Assembly: GCF_008364795.1 (NCBI RefSeq)
Contig: NZ_VTTM01000013.1
Coordinates: forward strand, 1 to 64,000
Source of the DNA: Azospirillum oryzae
GTDB lineage: Bacteria > Pseudomonadota > Alphaproteobacteria > Azospirillales > Azospirillaceae
DNA length: 64,000 bases
Reading direction: 5' to 3'
This document shows positions 25,637 to 35,164 of the stretch, in pieces (within the stretch, counting starts at the first letter, position 1; each line of letters opens with the position of its first letter). The translations under genes were made by a program, and so were the position numbers. The notes beneath the pieces are model-generated. The model was not told the DNA's origin and ran no database searches. It saw nothing but the letters and a program-made list of their open reading frames with translations.

Positions 25637-28600
25637 CTACACCCGTGCAGGCCTGCCGGCAGGCTGCGTCGGCATCTCCTTACTTCCAACCGACCGCAGT
25701 AGGTCCGTTTGATCGACCAGTTGCTCCGCGATCAGGTGGATGACCTCGCCCTCGATCTGCACGCGGCCCTTCACCGCCAGCATGCTGGCTCCCAGGATAA
25801 TGCGGCGCTGCTGCTCGAAGAGCTTCTTCCAAACGATGATGTTGGCGATGCCGGTTTCATCCTCAATCGTCAGGAATAGCACCCCGTTGGCCGATCCCGG
25901 CCGCTGCCTGACCAGCACCAGGCCAGACACCGTCACCCTGCGTCCGTCCCGCGCGCGAGGGAGATCGGCGCAGGTGATGCTGCCCTGCCCTCGCAGGTCC
26001 TGGCGGAGGAGAGCAACAGGATGACTGCGCAGGCTCAAGCCCGTCATCGTGTAATCCTCCACCACCTCCCTGCCCTCGCTCATGGGCCTGAGGGTGACCT
26101 CCGGCTCCACCGCCTCTTGCGCAGCCCCGGCGGCCGCGAAGAGCGGCAGGGCCTCATCCCGGAGCGCCCGGATGGCCCAAGCAGCCTCTCGACGCGTAAG
26201 CCCCATACCGGCGAAGCCATCGGCGGCCGCCAGCTGGCGTAGTGCCGCGACCGGCACACCCGCCCGGCGCCACAGGTCCTCAACGTCGCCATAGGGACGA
26301 TCCTCGCGGGCGGCGACGATCCCGGCGCCGGCGGCGTTGGCCAACCCTCTCACCAGCCGGAGTCCGAGGCGGACGGCCAACCTGCCCTGCCCCACCGGCT
26401 CCAGCGTGCAGTCCCAACGTGAAGCGTTGACGTCGACCGGCCGGACCTCGACACCGTGGTCGCGCGCATCCCGAACAATTTGGGCCGGCGCATAGAAGCC
26501 CATGGGCTGAGCGTTCAGGAGAGCGCAGGTGAAGACCTCAGGGTGATGGCACTTCATCCAGGAGGAGGCGTAGGCGATCAGCGCAAAGCTCGCTGCGTGG
26601 CTTTCCGGGAAACCGTATGACCCGAACCCCTCCAACTGCTTGAAGGTACCCTCGGCGAACTCCCGGCTGTAGCCGCGCGCCACCATGCCGTCGACCAGCT
26701 TACTCGAAAATTTGCTGACACCACCTGTGAGCTTGAAGGTGGCCATAGCCCGCCGCAGCTGGTCGGCCTCGCCGGGGGTGAAGCCGGCGCACTCGATAGC
26801 CACCCGCATCGCCTGCTCCTGGAAGAGCGGAACGCCAAGCGTCGATCCCAGGACCGCCCTGAGTTCCGGCGTGGGATAGTCCACCGGCTCCAGCCCCTCA
26901 CGGCGGCGCAGGTAGGGGTGCACCATGTCGCCCTGGATCGGACCGGGCCGGACGATCGCCACCTGGATGACGAGATCGTAGAAGGTCCGCGGCTTGATGC
27001 GGGGGAGCATGGCCATCTGGGCCCGGCTTTCGATCTGGAAGACGCCCAGTGTGTCGGCCCGCCGGATCATCGCGTAGGTCGCCGGGTCCTCGGCAGGGAT
27101 GCCGGCCAAGTCCATGCGGATGCCCTTGTGCTCCTCCAGCAGCTCGAAGGCCCGGCGCATGCAGCCGAGCATCCCCAGCGCCAGGATGTCGACTTTCATG
27201 ATCCTCAGCGCGTCGATGTCGTCCTTGTCCCATTCGATGACCTGCCGGTCCTCCATCGCCGCGGGTTCAATGGGGACGAGTTCGTCCAGCCGATCCTGCG
27301 TGAGAACGAAACCGCCCGGGTGCTGCGACAGGTGCCTGGGCGTGCCCATCAGTTGCTGGGCAAGCTCCAGCGTCAGACGCAGACGCCGGTCTTTGAGGTT
27401 CAGGTTCAGCTCCTTCGCGTGCTGCTCCTCGACACCCTCATCCGACCAAGCCCAAATCTGCCCTGCCAGTGCCGCTGTGACGTCTTCGGTGAGCCCGAGC
27501 ACCTTGCCGACGTCGCGGACGGCACCACGCGCCCTGTACCGGGTGACCACCGCCGTCAGAGCTGCACGGTGGCGGCCGTAAGTCTCGTAGATCCACTGGA
27601 TGACGATCTCACGGCGGTCGTGCTCGAAATCGACATCAATGTCCGGCGGTTCACGGCGCTCTGCCGATACGAAGCGCTCGAAGAGCAGGTTGTGCTTTTC
27701 TGGGTCGATGCTGGTGATGCCGAGCACGTAGCAGACAGCTGAGTTGGCGGCTGACCCCCGGCCCTGGCACAGGATGCCGCGGGAACGGGCAAAGCGAACG
27801 ATGCTGTGAACGGTCAGGAAATAGGGTGCGTAACCAAGCTGGTCGATCAGCCGCAGTTCATGCCTGAGCACCGCCTGCACCTTCTCAGGGGCACCATTTG
27901 GGTAGCGCTGTGCCGCCGCCTCCCAGGTCAGCCGCTCCAGCGACTGCTGCGCCGTCAGCCCCGGAATCACGACCTCCTCCGGGTATTGGTACTGCAACTC
28001 GTCCAGCCCGAACCGGCATCGCTCCACGACCTCCAGCGTCCGCGCCACCGCTTCTGGGTGCCGGGCAAAGAGGCGGGCGATTTCTGACGGAGGCTGCAAG
28101 AAGCGGTCGGCGTACCGCTCCCGCCGGAACCCAGCGCTGTCGATGGTGCAGCCCTTGCGGATGCAGGTGACGATGTCCTGCATGATGCGCCGTTCCGGCG
28201 CGTGATAGAGGACGTCGTTGGTCATCACGGTCGGCACACGGTGGGCCGCGGCCAGTTCTGACAGCAGGTGCAGCCGCAGGACATCGCCCGGTCGCCGGCG
28301 GAGCGTCAGGGCCACGTAGCACCGGCCGGGAAAGGTATGGCGCAGCCGCGCCAGTTGCCGGGCGCAGCGGTCGTCCGGTTCATCCGGCACCAGGATGGCC
28401 AGCAAGCCCTCGGCCCAATCGGCGACGTCCTCCCAGGACAGATCGCAGGCCCCCTTCCCTGCCCTGCTTTTGCCGAGCGTCAGCAGACGGCAGAGCCGAC
28501 CGTAGCCCGCCCGGTCCATGGGATACAGCAGCAGGGCCGTACCGTCAGTTAGGTCAAGCCGGCTTCCGATGACCAACCGGACGCCAGTCTGCCGCGCCGC

Positions 28601-28792
28601 CTCGTGGGCGCGGACGATGCCCGCCAGCGAATGCCGATCGACGATGCCCAGCGCGGGGATTCCCAGCGCCGCCGCCCGCGAGAACAACTCCTCGCAGCTG
28701 CTGGCCCCGCGAAGAAAGCTGAAGTGGGTTGTCACCTGGAGCTCGGCGTATGTCGAGCCACCGGGATCCCGCGCCTGTTCGGCCGCGCTCAT
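25637..28792 (-). CDS. dnaE2: Error-prone DNA polymerase DnaE2 (ImuC)
   Basis: A 1051-residue C-family polymerase of the mutasome. The PHP domain begins at once (ELQVTTHFSFLRGASSCEEL, VDRHSLAG). The polymerase palm carries PPDIDVDFEHDRRE near residue 384 and the third catalytic Asp in KVDILALGML near 534. Other family blocks are GRGSAANS and LSQHPGGFVL. A C-terminal OB-fold (VSGLVLVRQRPGSANGVLFL) follows, and no DnaE1-type tau-binding tail is obvious. In this family DnaE2 does translesion synthesis together with ImuA and ImuB, with ImuB linking it to the beta clamp. The ATG at 28792 overlaps the imuB stop by four bases, so translation is coupled. The gene is last in a LexA-controlled operon. 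Confidence 0.95.
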   Translation of the reverse strand: MSAAEQARDPGGSTYAELQVTTHFSFLRGASSCEELFSRAAALGIPALGIVDRHSLAGIVRAHEAARQTGVRLVIGSRLDLTDGTALLLYPMDRAGYGRLCRLLTLGKSRAGKGACDLSWEDVADWAEGLLAILVPDEPDDRCARQLARLRHTFPGRCYVALTLRRRPGDVLRLHLLSELAAAHRVPTVMTNDVLYHAPERRIMQDIVTCIRKGCTIDSAGFRRERYADRFLQPPSEIARLFARHPEAVARTLEVVERCRFGLDELQYQYPEEVVIPGLTAQQSLERLTWEAAAQRYPNGAPEKVQAVLRHELRLIDQLGYAPYFLTVHSIVRFARSRGILCQGRGSAANSAVCYVLGITSIDPEKHNLLFERFVSAERREPPDIDVDFEHDRREIVIQWIYETYGRHRAALTAVVTRYRARGAVRDVGKVLGLTEDVTAALAGQIWAWSDEGVEEQHAKELNLNLKDRRLRLTLELAQQLMGTPRHLSQHPGGFVLTQDRLDELVPIEPAAMEDRQVIEWDKDDIDALRIMKVDILALGMLGCMRRAFELLEEHKGIRMDLAGIPAEDPATYAMIRRADTLGVFQIESRAQMAMLPRIKPRTFYDLVIQVAIVRPGPIQGDMVHPYLRRREGLEPVDYPTPELRAVLGSTLGVPLFQEQAMRVAIECAGFTPGEADQLRRAMATFKLTGGVSKFSSKLVDGMVARGYSREFAEGTFKQLEGFGSYGFPESHAASFALIAYASSWMKCHHPEVFTCALLNAQPMGFYAPAQIVRDARDHGVEVRPVDVNASRWDCTLEPVGQGRLAVRLGLRLVRGLANAAGAGIVAAREDRPYGDVEDLWRRAGVPVAALRQLAAADGFAGMGLTRREAAWAIRALRDEALPLFAAAGAAQEAVEPEVTLRPMSEGREVVEDYTMTGLSLRSHPVALLRQDLRGQGSITCADLPRARDGRRVTVSGLVLVRQRPGSANGVLFLTIEDETGIANIIVWKKLFEQQRRIILGASMLAVKGRVQIEGEVIHLIAEQLVDQTDLLRSVGSKEMPTQPAGRPARV

Positions 28793-30363
28793 CCGAACAG
28801 CCCGTGGATGAACCATCGCATCGGCCCGGTGTCCGGGGAGCCTTCCCAGGATCGGTAGAGCCAGAAGCGCTCGCCCGTATGGTCCTCGACGGCATAGTAG
28901 TCGCGCGCGGCCGCCATCTCGCGGTCACGCCGCCACCATTCGCCATGGATTCGCTCAGGCCCATCCGCTCGCTTGATGAGCCGGCGCACGCCGCGCCAGG
29001 TGAAAGCCATCGGCGGGTGATCAGGCATCAGGGCCATCGTCTCGATCGGCTCCGGTGGCGTCAGCAGGCGTCCCGGCCGCGGCCACTTGGAGGGCCAACC
29101 GGCTGGTACCGGCGGCGCCAGGGCGGGGATGCGCGTGACCGACCGCTCCGGTACGTCGCTCTCCACCGGTGCGCACCGGAAAACCCGGTCGTGGCCGATC
29201 CGGTTGCCCAACACATCAACCAGCCCTGCAATGGTGGCCACCTCGTCGAACGTCCCGGGATCGGTCTCCCCGGCCACCAGCCGGCCGACCTCCTCAGCCG
29301 ACAATGGCTCCGCAAGCGTCGCGGTCAGAATGGCGATCTCGATGCCGAAGCCCGGATCGACGCTGTCGATGCGCTCAACAAGCAGGCGGGTGAGGTGTGG
29401 AGCTGCGCGCACCGGCTTCGCCGTGCCGACGCGGATAGCCTGCATTGTGCCGTCCACGCGGTGCCAGAGCAGGTCCAGCGTCCTGGCGCCCAGCCCATGC
29501 TGTTCCAACTGCCCACAGAGGTCCTGCACCAGCGCCGCGATGACGGCCTGGAGTGCCTCAGCCGTGCTGATAGGTTCGACCAGGCTGCGTCGTGCCTGGA
29601 CAGTCTCGACCGGTACGACAGGCATGATCGGTTCGGCAACGCGGCCGAAGACCTGATCCAGCCGCCGGCCGGGCAATGTGCCGAAACGATGGGCCAGAGG
29701 CGCACGCGGCGTTGCCTCCAGATCGCCGATGGTCTCGAAGCCCAGGCGTCGGAGTTCGACGGTCATCTCAGACCCCAGCCGGAGGGCGGCCACCGGCAAC
29801 GCGGACACCACCTCCAGCCCATCGTCGATCACAGACACTGGCCGATGGCCGAAGCGAGCGAGCGCATTGGCGGCGCCGGGCGTGCCGGCGATTGCAGCTC
29901 GCGCGGTGACGCCCATCGCGGCAAGGCGGCGGATCAGATCGTCGAGCAACGGGCGCTCGCCACCCAGCAGGTGGCTGGCACCGGTGATGTCGATCCACAG
30001 GCCATCTGGCGGGTCCACGGCCACCATTGGGCTGTAGCGCAGCGCCCACAAGGCCAGCCTGTGCAAGCCCTCGGCATCGGAGTCAGGATCGGCGTCGGCA
30101 ACCGTCAGGTCGGGCACCATCGCCCGCGCGTGCGCGAGTGGAATGCCCCGGCGTAGGCCGAGCCGATGCGCGGCGACGTCCACCGCGGTGATGACGCGCT
30201 GCGCGCCGGTCGAAGCGACGACGAAGGGCTTGTCGGCCGGCTCGTCGGCCTCAAGTGCCGAACCGGAGCCCAACCGCTCGCGCTGTCCCTTCGATGAGCG
30301 TGCCCTGACGCGAAGCCGATCCGTCGGCCAAGTGGGCAGGTAGACCGAGACGACCCTCTTCAT
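28789..30363 (-). CDS. imuB: ImuB, Y-family polymerase-like mutasome protein
   Basis: A 524-residue protein homologous to Y-family DNA polymerases. It starts MKRVVSVYLPTWPTDRLRVR, where an active enzyme would have acidic catalytic residues, so as in other ImuB proteins it is probably not itself a polymerase but a scaffold. The palm segment reads RYSPMVAVDPPDGLWIDITG and the helix-hairpin-helix region LRRLGFETIGDLEATPRAPL. The C-terminal part holds the DnaE2/ImuA interaction region and WPRPGRLLTPPEPIE. The chosen ATG at 30363 gives the family's N-terminus; a longer frame opens at 30402. It overlaps imuA by about 110 bases and dnaE2 by four. Confidence 0.93.
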   Translation of the reverse strand: MKRVVSVYLPTWPTDRLRVRARSSKGQRERLGSGSALEADEPADKPFVVASTGAQRVITAVDVAAHRLGLRRGIPLAHARAMVPDLTVADADPDSDAEGLHRLALWALRYSPMVAVDPPDGLWIDITGASHLLGGERPLLDDLIRRLAAMGVTARAAIAGTPGAANALARFGHRPVSVIDDGLEVVSALPVAALRLGSEMTVELRRLGFETIGDLEATPRAPLAHRFGTLPGRRLDQVFGRVAEPIMPVVPVETVQARRSLVEPISTAEALQAVIAALVQDLCGQLEQHGLGARTLDLLWHRVDGTMQAIRVGTAKPVRAAPHLTRLLVERIDSVDPGFGIEIAILTATLAEPLSAEEVGRLVAGETDPGTFDEVATIAGLVDVLGNRIGHDRVFRCAPVESDVPERSVTRIPALAPPVPAGWPSKWPRPGRLLTPPEPIETMALMPDHPPMAFTWRGVRRLIKRADGPERIHGEWWRRDREMAAARDYYAVEDHTGERFWLYRSWEGSPDTGPMRWFIHGLFG

Positions 30364-31048
30364 CGCAGCCCTCAATGTCCCACTCACCTGCCACGCCCCC
30401 ACGGCACCGCACCAGTTCCACCCGCCATCGCCTGCGGCCTATCCCTGGCGCTGGCAGTGGGCTGGACGGCAGGGCTGAGACCCGCCAACGGGTGACGGCA
30501 GCCGTCGGCTGGCCGATCTCGGCGGAAGCGGCGGCCGGGCTGCGCCATCGGCGCAGGATGATGGCTGTGACGCCGGAGTGCTCGGCGGCGATTTGCATGC
30601 GCCTGGACGCCACCATGGGGAGCTTGGCCAGTTCACCGACCACGGCCGTGAGCCCGCGGTGGCGCAGCCCTTCCTCCACCAGCAGAGGCAGCGTCTTTTC
30701 ATCCGGCGCCTCGGCATAAATGACCCGGTTTGGATCCAGCCCGACTTGGCAGAGCGCCGGGGCGTACAGGTCCGACGCCCGCAGGCACCAGAGCACCGGC
30801 CCGGTCATTCTGGCCAGGATGCCCGCGGCGAACAGGGTGGCCGCCGCGGCGTGGATCACGCCCAGGTCACCTCCCTCGGCCACCTCGTGGACGGCCCCCA
30901 ACGCCAGCCCGCCACCTGGCAGCCGACCGTCGACCTCGCTGATGCCGAAGGGCAGCACGCGCACCGTGCGCCGTCCGCCAATCTCCAGCTGATGGATGCG
31001 GTTGCGCAGGTCTTGTAGGGCGATGCTTGGGCGCGGCTCAGGATGCAT
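30251..31048 (-). CDS. imuA: ImuA, RecA-like mutasome protein
   Basis: A 265-residue protein of the ImuA/SulA-like RecA-fold group. Visible are VLPFGISEVDGRLPGGGLAL followed by GAVHEVAEGG, which is the degenerate RecA core, and IIYAEAP-type strand residues in NRVIYAEAPDEKTLPLLVEE. A real Walker A motif is missing, as is usual in the family. It regulates or assembles the ImuB-DnaE2 mutasome. It is first in the operon and lies 30 bases after the LexA box. The C-terminus overlaps the imuB start in another frame; the last 30 residues may be less conserved. Confidence 0.92.
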   Translation of the reverse strand: MHPEPRPSIALQDLRNRIHQLEIGGRRTVRVLPFGISEVDGRLPGGGLALGAVHEVAEGGDLGVIHAAAATLFAAGILARMTGPVLWCLRASDLYAPALCQVGLDPNRVIYAEAPDEKTLPLLVEEGLRHRGLTAVVGELAKLPMVASRRMQIAAEHSGVTAIILRRWRSPAAASAEIGQPTAAVTRWRVSALPSSPLPAPGIGRRRWRVELVRCRGGVAGEWDIEGCDEEGRLGLPAHLADGSASRQGTLIEGTARAVGLRFGT

Positions 31049-31077
31049 GTCTCTTGAGACAGAGAGAGAAGGATTAT

Positions 31078-31092
31078 GTTCCCTTTTTGTTC
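31078..31092 (-). promoter_or_regulatory. LexA (SOS) box of imuA-imuB-dnaE2
   Basis: GTTC (31078-31081) and GTTC (31089-31092) are separated by exactly seven bases. This is the direct-repeat LexA box of alphaproteobacteria, and it sits 30-44 bases upstream of imuA. It predicts induction of the cassette by DNA damage. Confidence 0.9.
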
Positions 31093-31283
31093 TCCAAAAA
31101 CAGGAGCACTGTCAAGCTTTGGTTTTTGGCCTTCGGCTTCAGGTTGCCAGACGCTACCCATCACGCTAAAGCGCGGCGCTATGTCGCACAGCATATGTCC
31201 TTGTCGAGGAAGTATGTGATGGGGTTTGCGGCGTGCACGATGTGTCGGCCCCAATTTGGCAAAATGATAAGACGAGATAGCAA

Positions 31284-31790
31284 ATGAACTTTCTAGCGTC
31301 GGTCTGCGGCAACAGTGTCGGGAGCGGCATCCTCGCGAACTTGCTGACTTATCTGCTCAGTGCCCTGTCAGTCCCCCTGTTAGGCATGCTGCTGGCTTGG
31401 TGGAGGGGCCGCAGCGGAAGCACTTCGAATACCACTTCGCCCACGGTTCCGGCTCCGACTCCAGCCGTGACGTGGCCTCTTTTGGGCTCGTTCATGCTCT
31501 ATGTGTTCGGGCTGGCCATTCTCATGGTAGGGCTGCCGGAAATCGGCATGGGCGGCGAGCAGTGGATAAACCTGTTCGTCGCCACGATCGTCGTAAACCC
31601 GCTGTTCCTGGTGGTATCGGTATCTCTGCCCCGGATAGGATCATGGACGCGCCGCCTGCTGGGCAACACCAAGGCAGACAATGTCGCGGGTGGCCTTGTC
31701 CTGAACTGGCTTGGGAACGTATTTACCATCGCCGCTGGCGCTGTTGCGCTTTCGATCATCCTGGGCATTGCTAAGATCTTCAACGTCTAA
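31284..31790 (+). CDS. Four-segment integral membrane protein
   Basis: A 168-residue inner-membrane protein with four hydrophobic segments: LLTYLLSALSVPLLGMLLAW, LLGSFMLYVFGLAILMVGL, INLFVATIVVNPLFLVVSV and NVFTIAAGAVALSIILGIA. A Ser/Thr/Pro-rich loop lies between the first two. Family and function are not recognised. It is divergent from imuA with about 235 bases between, and it is not obviously part of the SOS operon. A frame reading over the LexA box from 31027 is rejected. Confidence 0.7.
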   Translation: MNFLASVCGNSVGSGILANLLTYLLSALSVPLLGMLLAWWRGRSGSTSNTTSPTVPAPTPAVTWPLLGSFMLYVFGLAILMVGLPEIGMGGEQWINLFVATIVVNPLFLVVSVSLPRIGSWTRRLLGNTKADNVAGGLVLNWLGNVFTIAAGAVALSIILGIAKIFNV

Positions 31791-31902
31791 CGGCGCTGTT
31801 TACCCCACTTCTCGATTGTATCAAGGGCCCTTCGATTAGCCCACGCGTTGGGATCAGGTTCGCCTTAGCAGACACTAAGCGTACCTGATTCCCTTAACCA
31901 CT

Positions 31903-33147
31903 TTAAGCCTCATCGTCGGAGGTTTCGGAATTTCCACGCCCCTGCTTCTCCGCCAGCTGCGCCATCGCGCCGGCGCCGGCGGCGATGCGCTCACCGTAAC
32001 GGGCGGGCATGGTGGGGGAGGTCCAGTCGCCGGCCTGTTGGATAGCGGGCAGGCCGAACCCGGCGGCCACCAGGTCCTGGGCAGCGCCAACCCGCAGGCT
32101 GTGGCCTGACACCGCCCCCTCCCCCGGCACGCCGGTGCCCTCCAGCCCCACAGCCTTGGCTCGCGCTTTGAAGATCTCGCCGACCCGCTTGCCAGGGTCC
32201 GGCCCCGACACCGCCAAGGGTCCCAGCACAACGTCCGTCCCGCGGGTTAGCCGGTCGGTGCCGATCTGCAGCCACAGGACAGCGCGACAACATTCCAAAC
32301 GGGACTGCCTGCGCTCCAGCTTCTCACGCCGGGCGGTGTCCCCGCGGCTGCAGCGGCGCACCAGTTGCTCTCCCTCTGCCAGGGCCTCGTCGAGCAAACT
32401 GGTGCGCAGACGCAGCCACCGCTGCAGCAGGGTCATAGTGTCGGGGCCCAACCAGCACCAGCGGCCCTGCCCGCCTTGGTCAGTCTTCGACCGGGACACG
32501 AACAGCCGGCCGCTGCCGTCGCGTTCAGCCTGGACATCGGCGACCGTCAGCCGCACCAGCTCGGCCCGGCGGCGCAACGTGTCGTAGCCGACGGCGATCA
32601 GCGCCGCATCACGCACCGCCTGTGGCCCCTCTTCACGATTGAGCGCCCCGAGAATCTCCTGCACGTCCTCGCGGCGCAGCCCGACCGCCTGGGCAGGGCG
32701 CCGCCCGAGGCGGCCAGCGAACCCTTTCATCTCCAGCCGCACCAGCCGGTCCTTGCAAGGGTCCGGCAGGCCGGCAGCCTCATGAAGAGTTGCGATGGTG
32801 GACTTCCGCCTTGCCACCGTTCCGTAGGCGGCCGGCTGCCCGTCGCGGCCGCCGTTCTTGGAGAGTGCCGTCAGGTAGGCGATCACCGTCTCCGGCCCCG
32901 CAGGAACCGCAACGCGGCCGTTGAGTCCGCACCAGCGGATGTAATGGCGGGCATCAGCCCACAGGGCGCGAACGGTGTTGGCGGGCGCGTTGCGCTGAAG
33001 CGCCCGCCACCAGGGCACCAAGCGTCGTGCGATTGCGAGAGCGATCGGCGCGTGCGGCAGGATCACGCCGTCGAGGGCGAGAGCGCGATCAAGAGGATTG
33101 TCGTCTCTGGACCCGGTTACGACGGGAAGGAGCGGCTGGGAGGTCAT
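31903..33147 (-). CDS. Tyrosine recombinase / site-specific integrase
   Basis: A 414-residue tyrosine recombinase. The N-terminal core-binding domain (NTVRALWADARHYIRWCGLN, VIAYLTALSKN) is followed by the catalytic domain. The first Arg is in YDTLRRRAELVRL near 190, the beta-hairpin Lys in SRSKTDQ near 217, the HxxR in SGHSLRVGAAQ near 350, the GDW near 372, and the nucleophile Tyr in ARYGERI near 384. An insertion of about 60 charged residues separates the Lys and the HxxR. It lies 340 bases from tniA and points the other way. It may mark an integrated element, or it may serve the TniABQ unit in place of the usual serine resolvase. No tRNA or att core was found beside it. Confidence 0.9.
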   Translation of the reverse strand: MTSQPLLPVVTGSRDDNPLDRALALDGVILPHAPIALAIARRLVPWWRALQRNAPANTVRALWADARHYIRWCGLNGRVAVPAGPETVIAYLTALSKNGGRDGQPAAYGTVARRKSTIATLHEAAGLPDPCKDRLVRLEMKGFAGRLGRRPAQAVGLRREDVQEILGALNREEGPQAVRDAALIAVGYDTLRRRAELVRLTVADVQAERDGSGRLFVSRSKTDQGGQGRWCWLGPDTMTLLQRWLRLRTSLLDEALAEGEQLVRRCSRGDTARREKLERRQSRLECCRAVLWLQIGTDRLTRGTDVVLGPLAVSGPDPGKRVGEIFKARAKAVGLEGTGVPGEGAVSGHSLRVGAAQDLVAAGFGLPAIQQAGDWTSPTMPARYGERIAAGAGAMAQLAEKQGRGNSETSDDEA

Positions 33148-33194
33148 GGATCAGGCGGTCAGAGGTTTAGGGACGGTTGCCGACAGCTCCGGAC

Positions 33195-33342
33195 TTTTCG
33201 CATGAACTGGCAGCATTTTGCATGAACCGGCTTACGGAACGGTGGACGGGGGAGGCTGTTGAGATGCGATCTGGATTTCCGTTGGTCCTCATCCAGTAAA
33301 GGTTATTTCGCTGGCCGGCACCGGCTTTTCGCACCAACTGCC
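33195..33342 (+). repeat. Direct repeats, family 1 (transposon-end-like)
   Basis: TTTTCGCATGAACTGGC (33195-33211), TTTTGCATGAACCGGC (33216-33231) and TTTTCGCACCAACTGCC (33326-33342) are related copies. The first two start 21 bases apart. They lie between the divergent integrase and tniA, where transposase-binding repeats of a TniA/TnsB-type element would be expected. Confidence 0.7.
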
Positions 33343-33353
33343 TTGTCGATTTT

Positions 33354-33458
33354 CCGGGATCGCTGGACTCAGATTCAAGCAGTTTCAAATCGCCCGCGTT
33401 TCCCAGGATCGGTGGAAAATAAACCAGGATCACCGGATTGATGTCCAGGATCACCGGA
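33354..33458 (+). repeat. Direct repeats with 21-bp period, family 2
   Basis: CCAGGATCGGTGGA (33403), CCAGGATCACCGGA (33424) and CCAGGATCACCGGA (33445) start exactly 21 bases apart, two helical turns. A weaker copy (CCGGGATCGCTGGA) is at 33354. An inverted copy of the core (TCCGGTGATCC) occurs at 37545-37555 beyond tniQ. They end 36 bases before tniA and are probably TniA-binding sites and/or its operator. Confidence 0.8.
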
Positions 33459-33493
33459 CAATCTCGATACAGAACGTCGTCACGGTGGCGGTT

Positions 33494-35164
33494 ATGCCGC
33501 AGAGCAAACCCGATCATCAATCGGCCACTGACGAAGAGTGGCACGAGGCGGAGCGCCGAGAGCGCGTCGTCCGGCCGCTGGCAGAGCGCGAGCGTTTGAC
33601 GCGGGCGGAGGTCGCCGATGCCGCTGCCATATTGGGGCTTAAGCGGAGCCGCATCTATGCGCTCGTGGCGCTCTATCGCGAGAAGCCGGTGACAAGTACC
33701 CTGATTCCACCGAAGCCGGGTCCAGCCCGAGGGTTCCGTTGCCTGGAGCCGGAGATCGAGAGCGTCATCGAAGCGGCAATCCGCGATTATTACATGACAC
33801 GCCAGCATCCCACGGTGGCCGGGTTGCGGCGGCACATCGAGCACGAATGCAAGGCGCGGGGCCTTTCGACGCCATCGGTGAAGGCTTTGCGTGTCCGCAT
33901 TGATTGGCAGGGCCGGAAAGCTCTGGTGAAGGCGCGGGAGGGACCGAAAGCAGCCCGTGACCAGTTCCGTCCCGTCTTCGGGGAGTATGTATCGGGTCAC
34001 GCTCTCCAGGTCGTCCAGATCGACCATACTCGCGTCGATGTCATGGTCGTCGACGAGATGTACCGACTGCCCCTTGGACGCCCTTGGCTGACGTTGATGA
34101 TCGACGTCGCAAGCCGGATGGTCGTGGGATTCTATCTGACTCTGGAGGCTCCATCGGCGACCTCCGTCGCCATGGCCATGCGGCACGCCGTGCTACCGAA
34201 GGCGGATTGGCTGGCGGAACGCGGGGTGGCGGCTCCTTGGCCGGTCGCAGGGCTTCCGGAAACCGTGCACATGGACAACGGTAAGGACTTCCATTCGAAG
34301 GCTCTGGAGCGCGGCTGTCGGGAGTACGGCATCGAGCAACAGTATCGGCCTCCGGCGACCCCGCATTTCGGGGGCCACATCGAGCGGTTGATCGGGACAA
34401 TGATGGGCGCCGTCCATCTGCTGCCGGGAACCACCTTCTCGAACATCGACGAGAAGGGCGACTACGACCCGGAGAAGACGGCGGTTATGACGCTGCCGGA
34501 GTTGGAGGCGTGGCTCGCCATTCAAATCGTGGGCGTCTACCACGCCAGCATTCACAGCGCTCTTCAGCTTCCGCCGATGACGGCGTGGGAGGACGCCGTT
34601 GCCCAGCGGCCCACCCCGGTGCGTCATCCGGCCGACCCGGAGCGGTTCCTGTTCGATTTCCTGCCGTTCGAGAAGCGGAAGGTGACGCGGGAGGGCATCC
34701 GGATCTTCAACATCCACTACTGGGACAGCATTCTGAGCGTATGGGCCGGACAATCGGACTCCCGGATGCCGGTCAAATATGACCCACGCGACTTGTCGCG
34801 GGTGTTTCTCCAAGCTCCCGATGGAAAGCACTGGCCGATCCGCTACCGCGATCTGCGCCGGCCGCGCATTACACGCTGGGAGCACCTGGAGGCGATGCGG
34901 GTGCTGCGGGAACGGGGACGCCGGTCGGTCGACGAGGCCATGATCTTCGATGCGATCGAGGCCCAACGCATGCTGGTCGCCGAGGCTGCGGCACGAACCA
35001 AAGCCGCCCGACAAACGGTGCAGCGTACCGCCTATGCACTTGCCGGGTCTGAGGCGGCGAGCGCAACCCCAGAGCGGAGGGAGCCTTCACCACCCTCGCC
35101 CATTGACGACGGCCCGCCGACCGATCAGCCCCTGATGCCCTACGATGTGGAGGAATGGTCATGA
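33494..35164 (+). CDS. tniA: TniA/TnsB-family DDE transposase
   Basis: A 556-residue transposase of the Tn5053/Tn402 TniA and Tn7 TnsB group (Mu-type C-terminal domain). An N-terminal helix-turn-helix region (LTRAEVADAAAILGLKRSRI) is followed by the rve catalytic core. The acidic triad is in VVQIDHTRVD (Asp177), HMDNGKDF (Asp261) and GHIERLIG (Glu297), a DD-35-E spacing. The Mu-C beta barrel near 400-470 contains YWDSILSVWAGQ and KYDPRDLSRVF. I preferred the ATG at 33494 over a GTG at 33485. Its stop overlaps the tniB start by four bases. In this family it cuts and joins transposon ends with TniB and TniQ as target-selection partners. Confidence 0.92.
   Translation: MPQSKPDHQSATDEEWHEAERRERVVRPLAERERLTRAEVADAAAILGLKRSRIYALVALYREKPVTSTLIPPKPGPARGFRCLEPEIESVIEAAIRDYYMTRQHPTVAGLRRHIEHECKARGLSTPSVKALRVRIDWQGRKALVKAREGPKAARDQFRPVFGEYVSGHALQVVQIDHTRVDVMVVDEMYRLPLGRPWLTLMIDVASRMVVGFYLTLEAPSATSVAMAMRHAVLPKADWLAERGVAAPWPVAGLPETVHMDNGKDFHSKALERGCREYGIEQQYRPPATPHFGGHIERLIGTMMGAVHLLPGTTFSNIDEKGDYDPEKTAVMTLPELEAWLAIQIVGVYHASIHSALQLPPMTAWEDAVAQRPTPVRHPADPERFLFDFLPFEKRKVTREGIRIFNIHYWDSILSVWAGQSDSRMPVKYDPRDLSRVFLQAPDGKHWPIRYRDLRRPRITRWEHLEAMRVLRERGRRSVDEAMIFDAIEAQRMLVAEAAARTKAARQTVQRTAYALAGSEAASATPERREPSPPSPIDDGPPTDQPLMPYDVEEWS

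Noticed and set aside
31027..31287. An 86-codon plus-strand frame across the imuA upstream region
   Set aside because: It overlaps the start of imuA and the LexA box, has no ribosome binding site and a random-looking product.
33190..33460. CRISPR-like interpretation of the repeats upstream of tniA
   Set aside because: The repeated units are only 14-17 bases with 4-7 base gaps and diverge from copy to copy; there are no spacers of uniform size and no cas genes.
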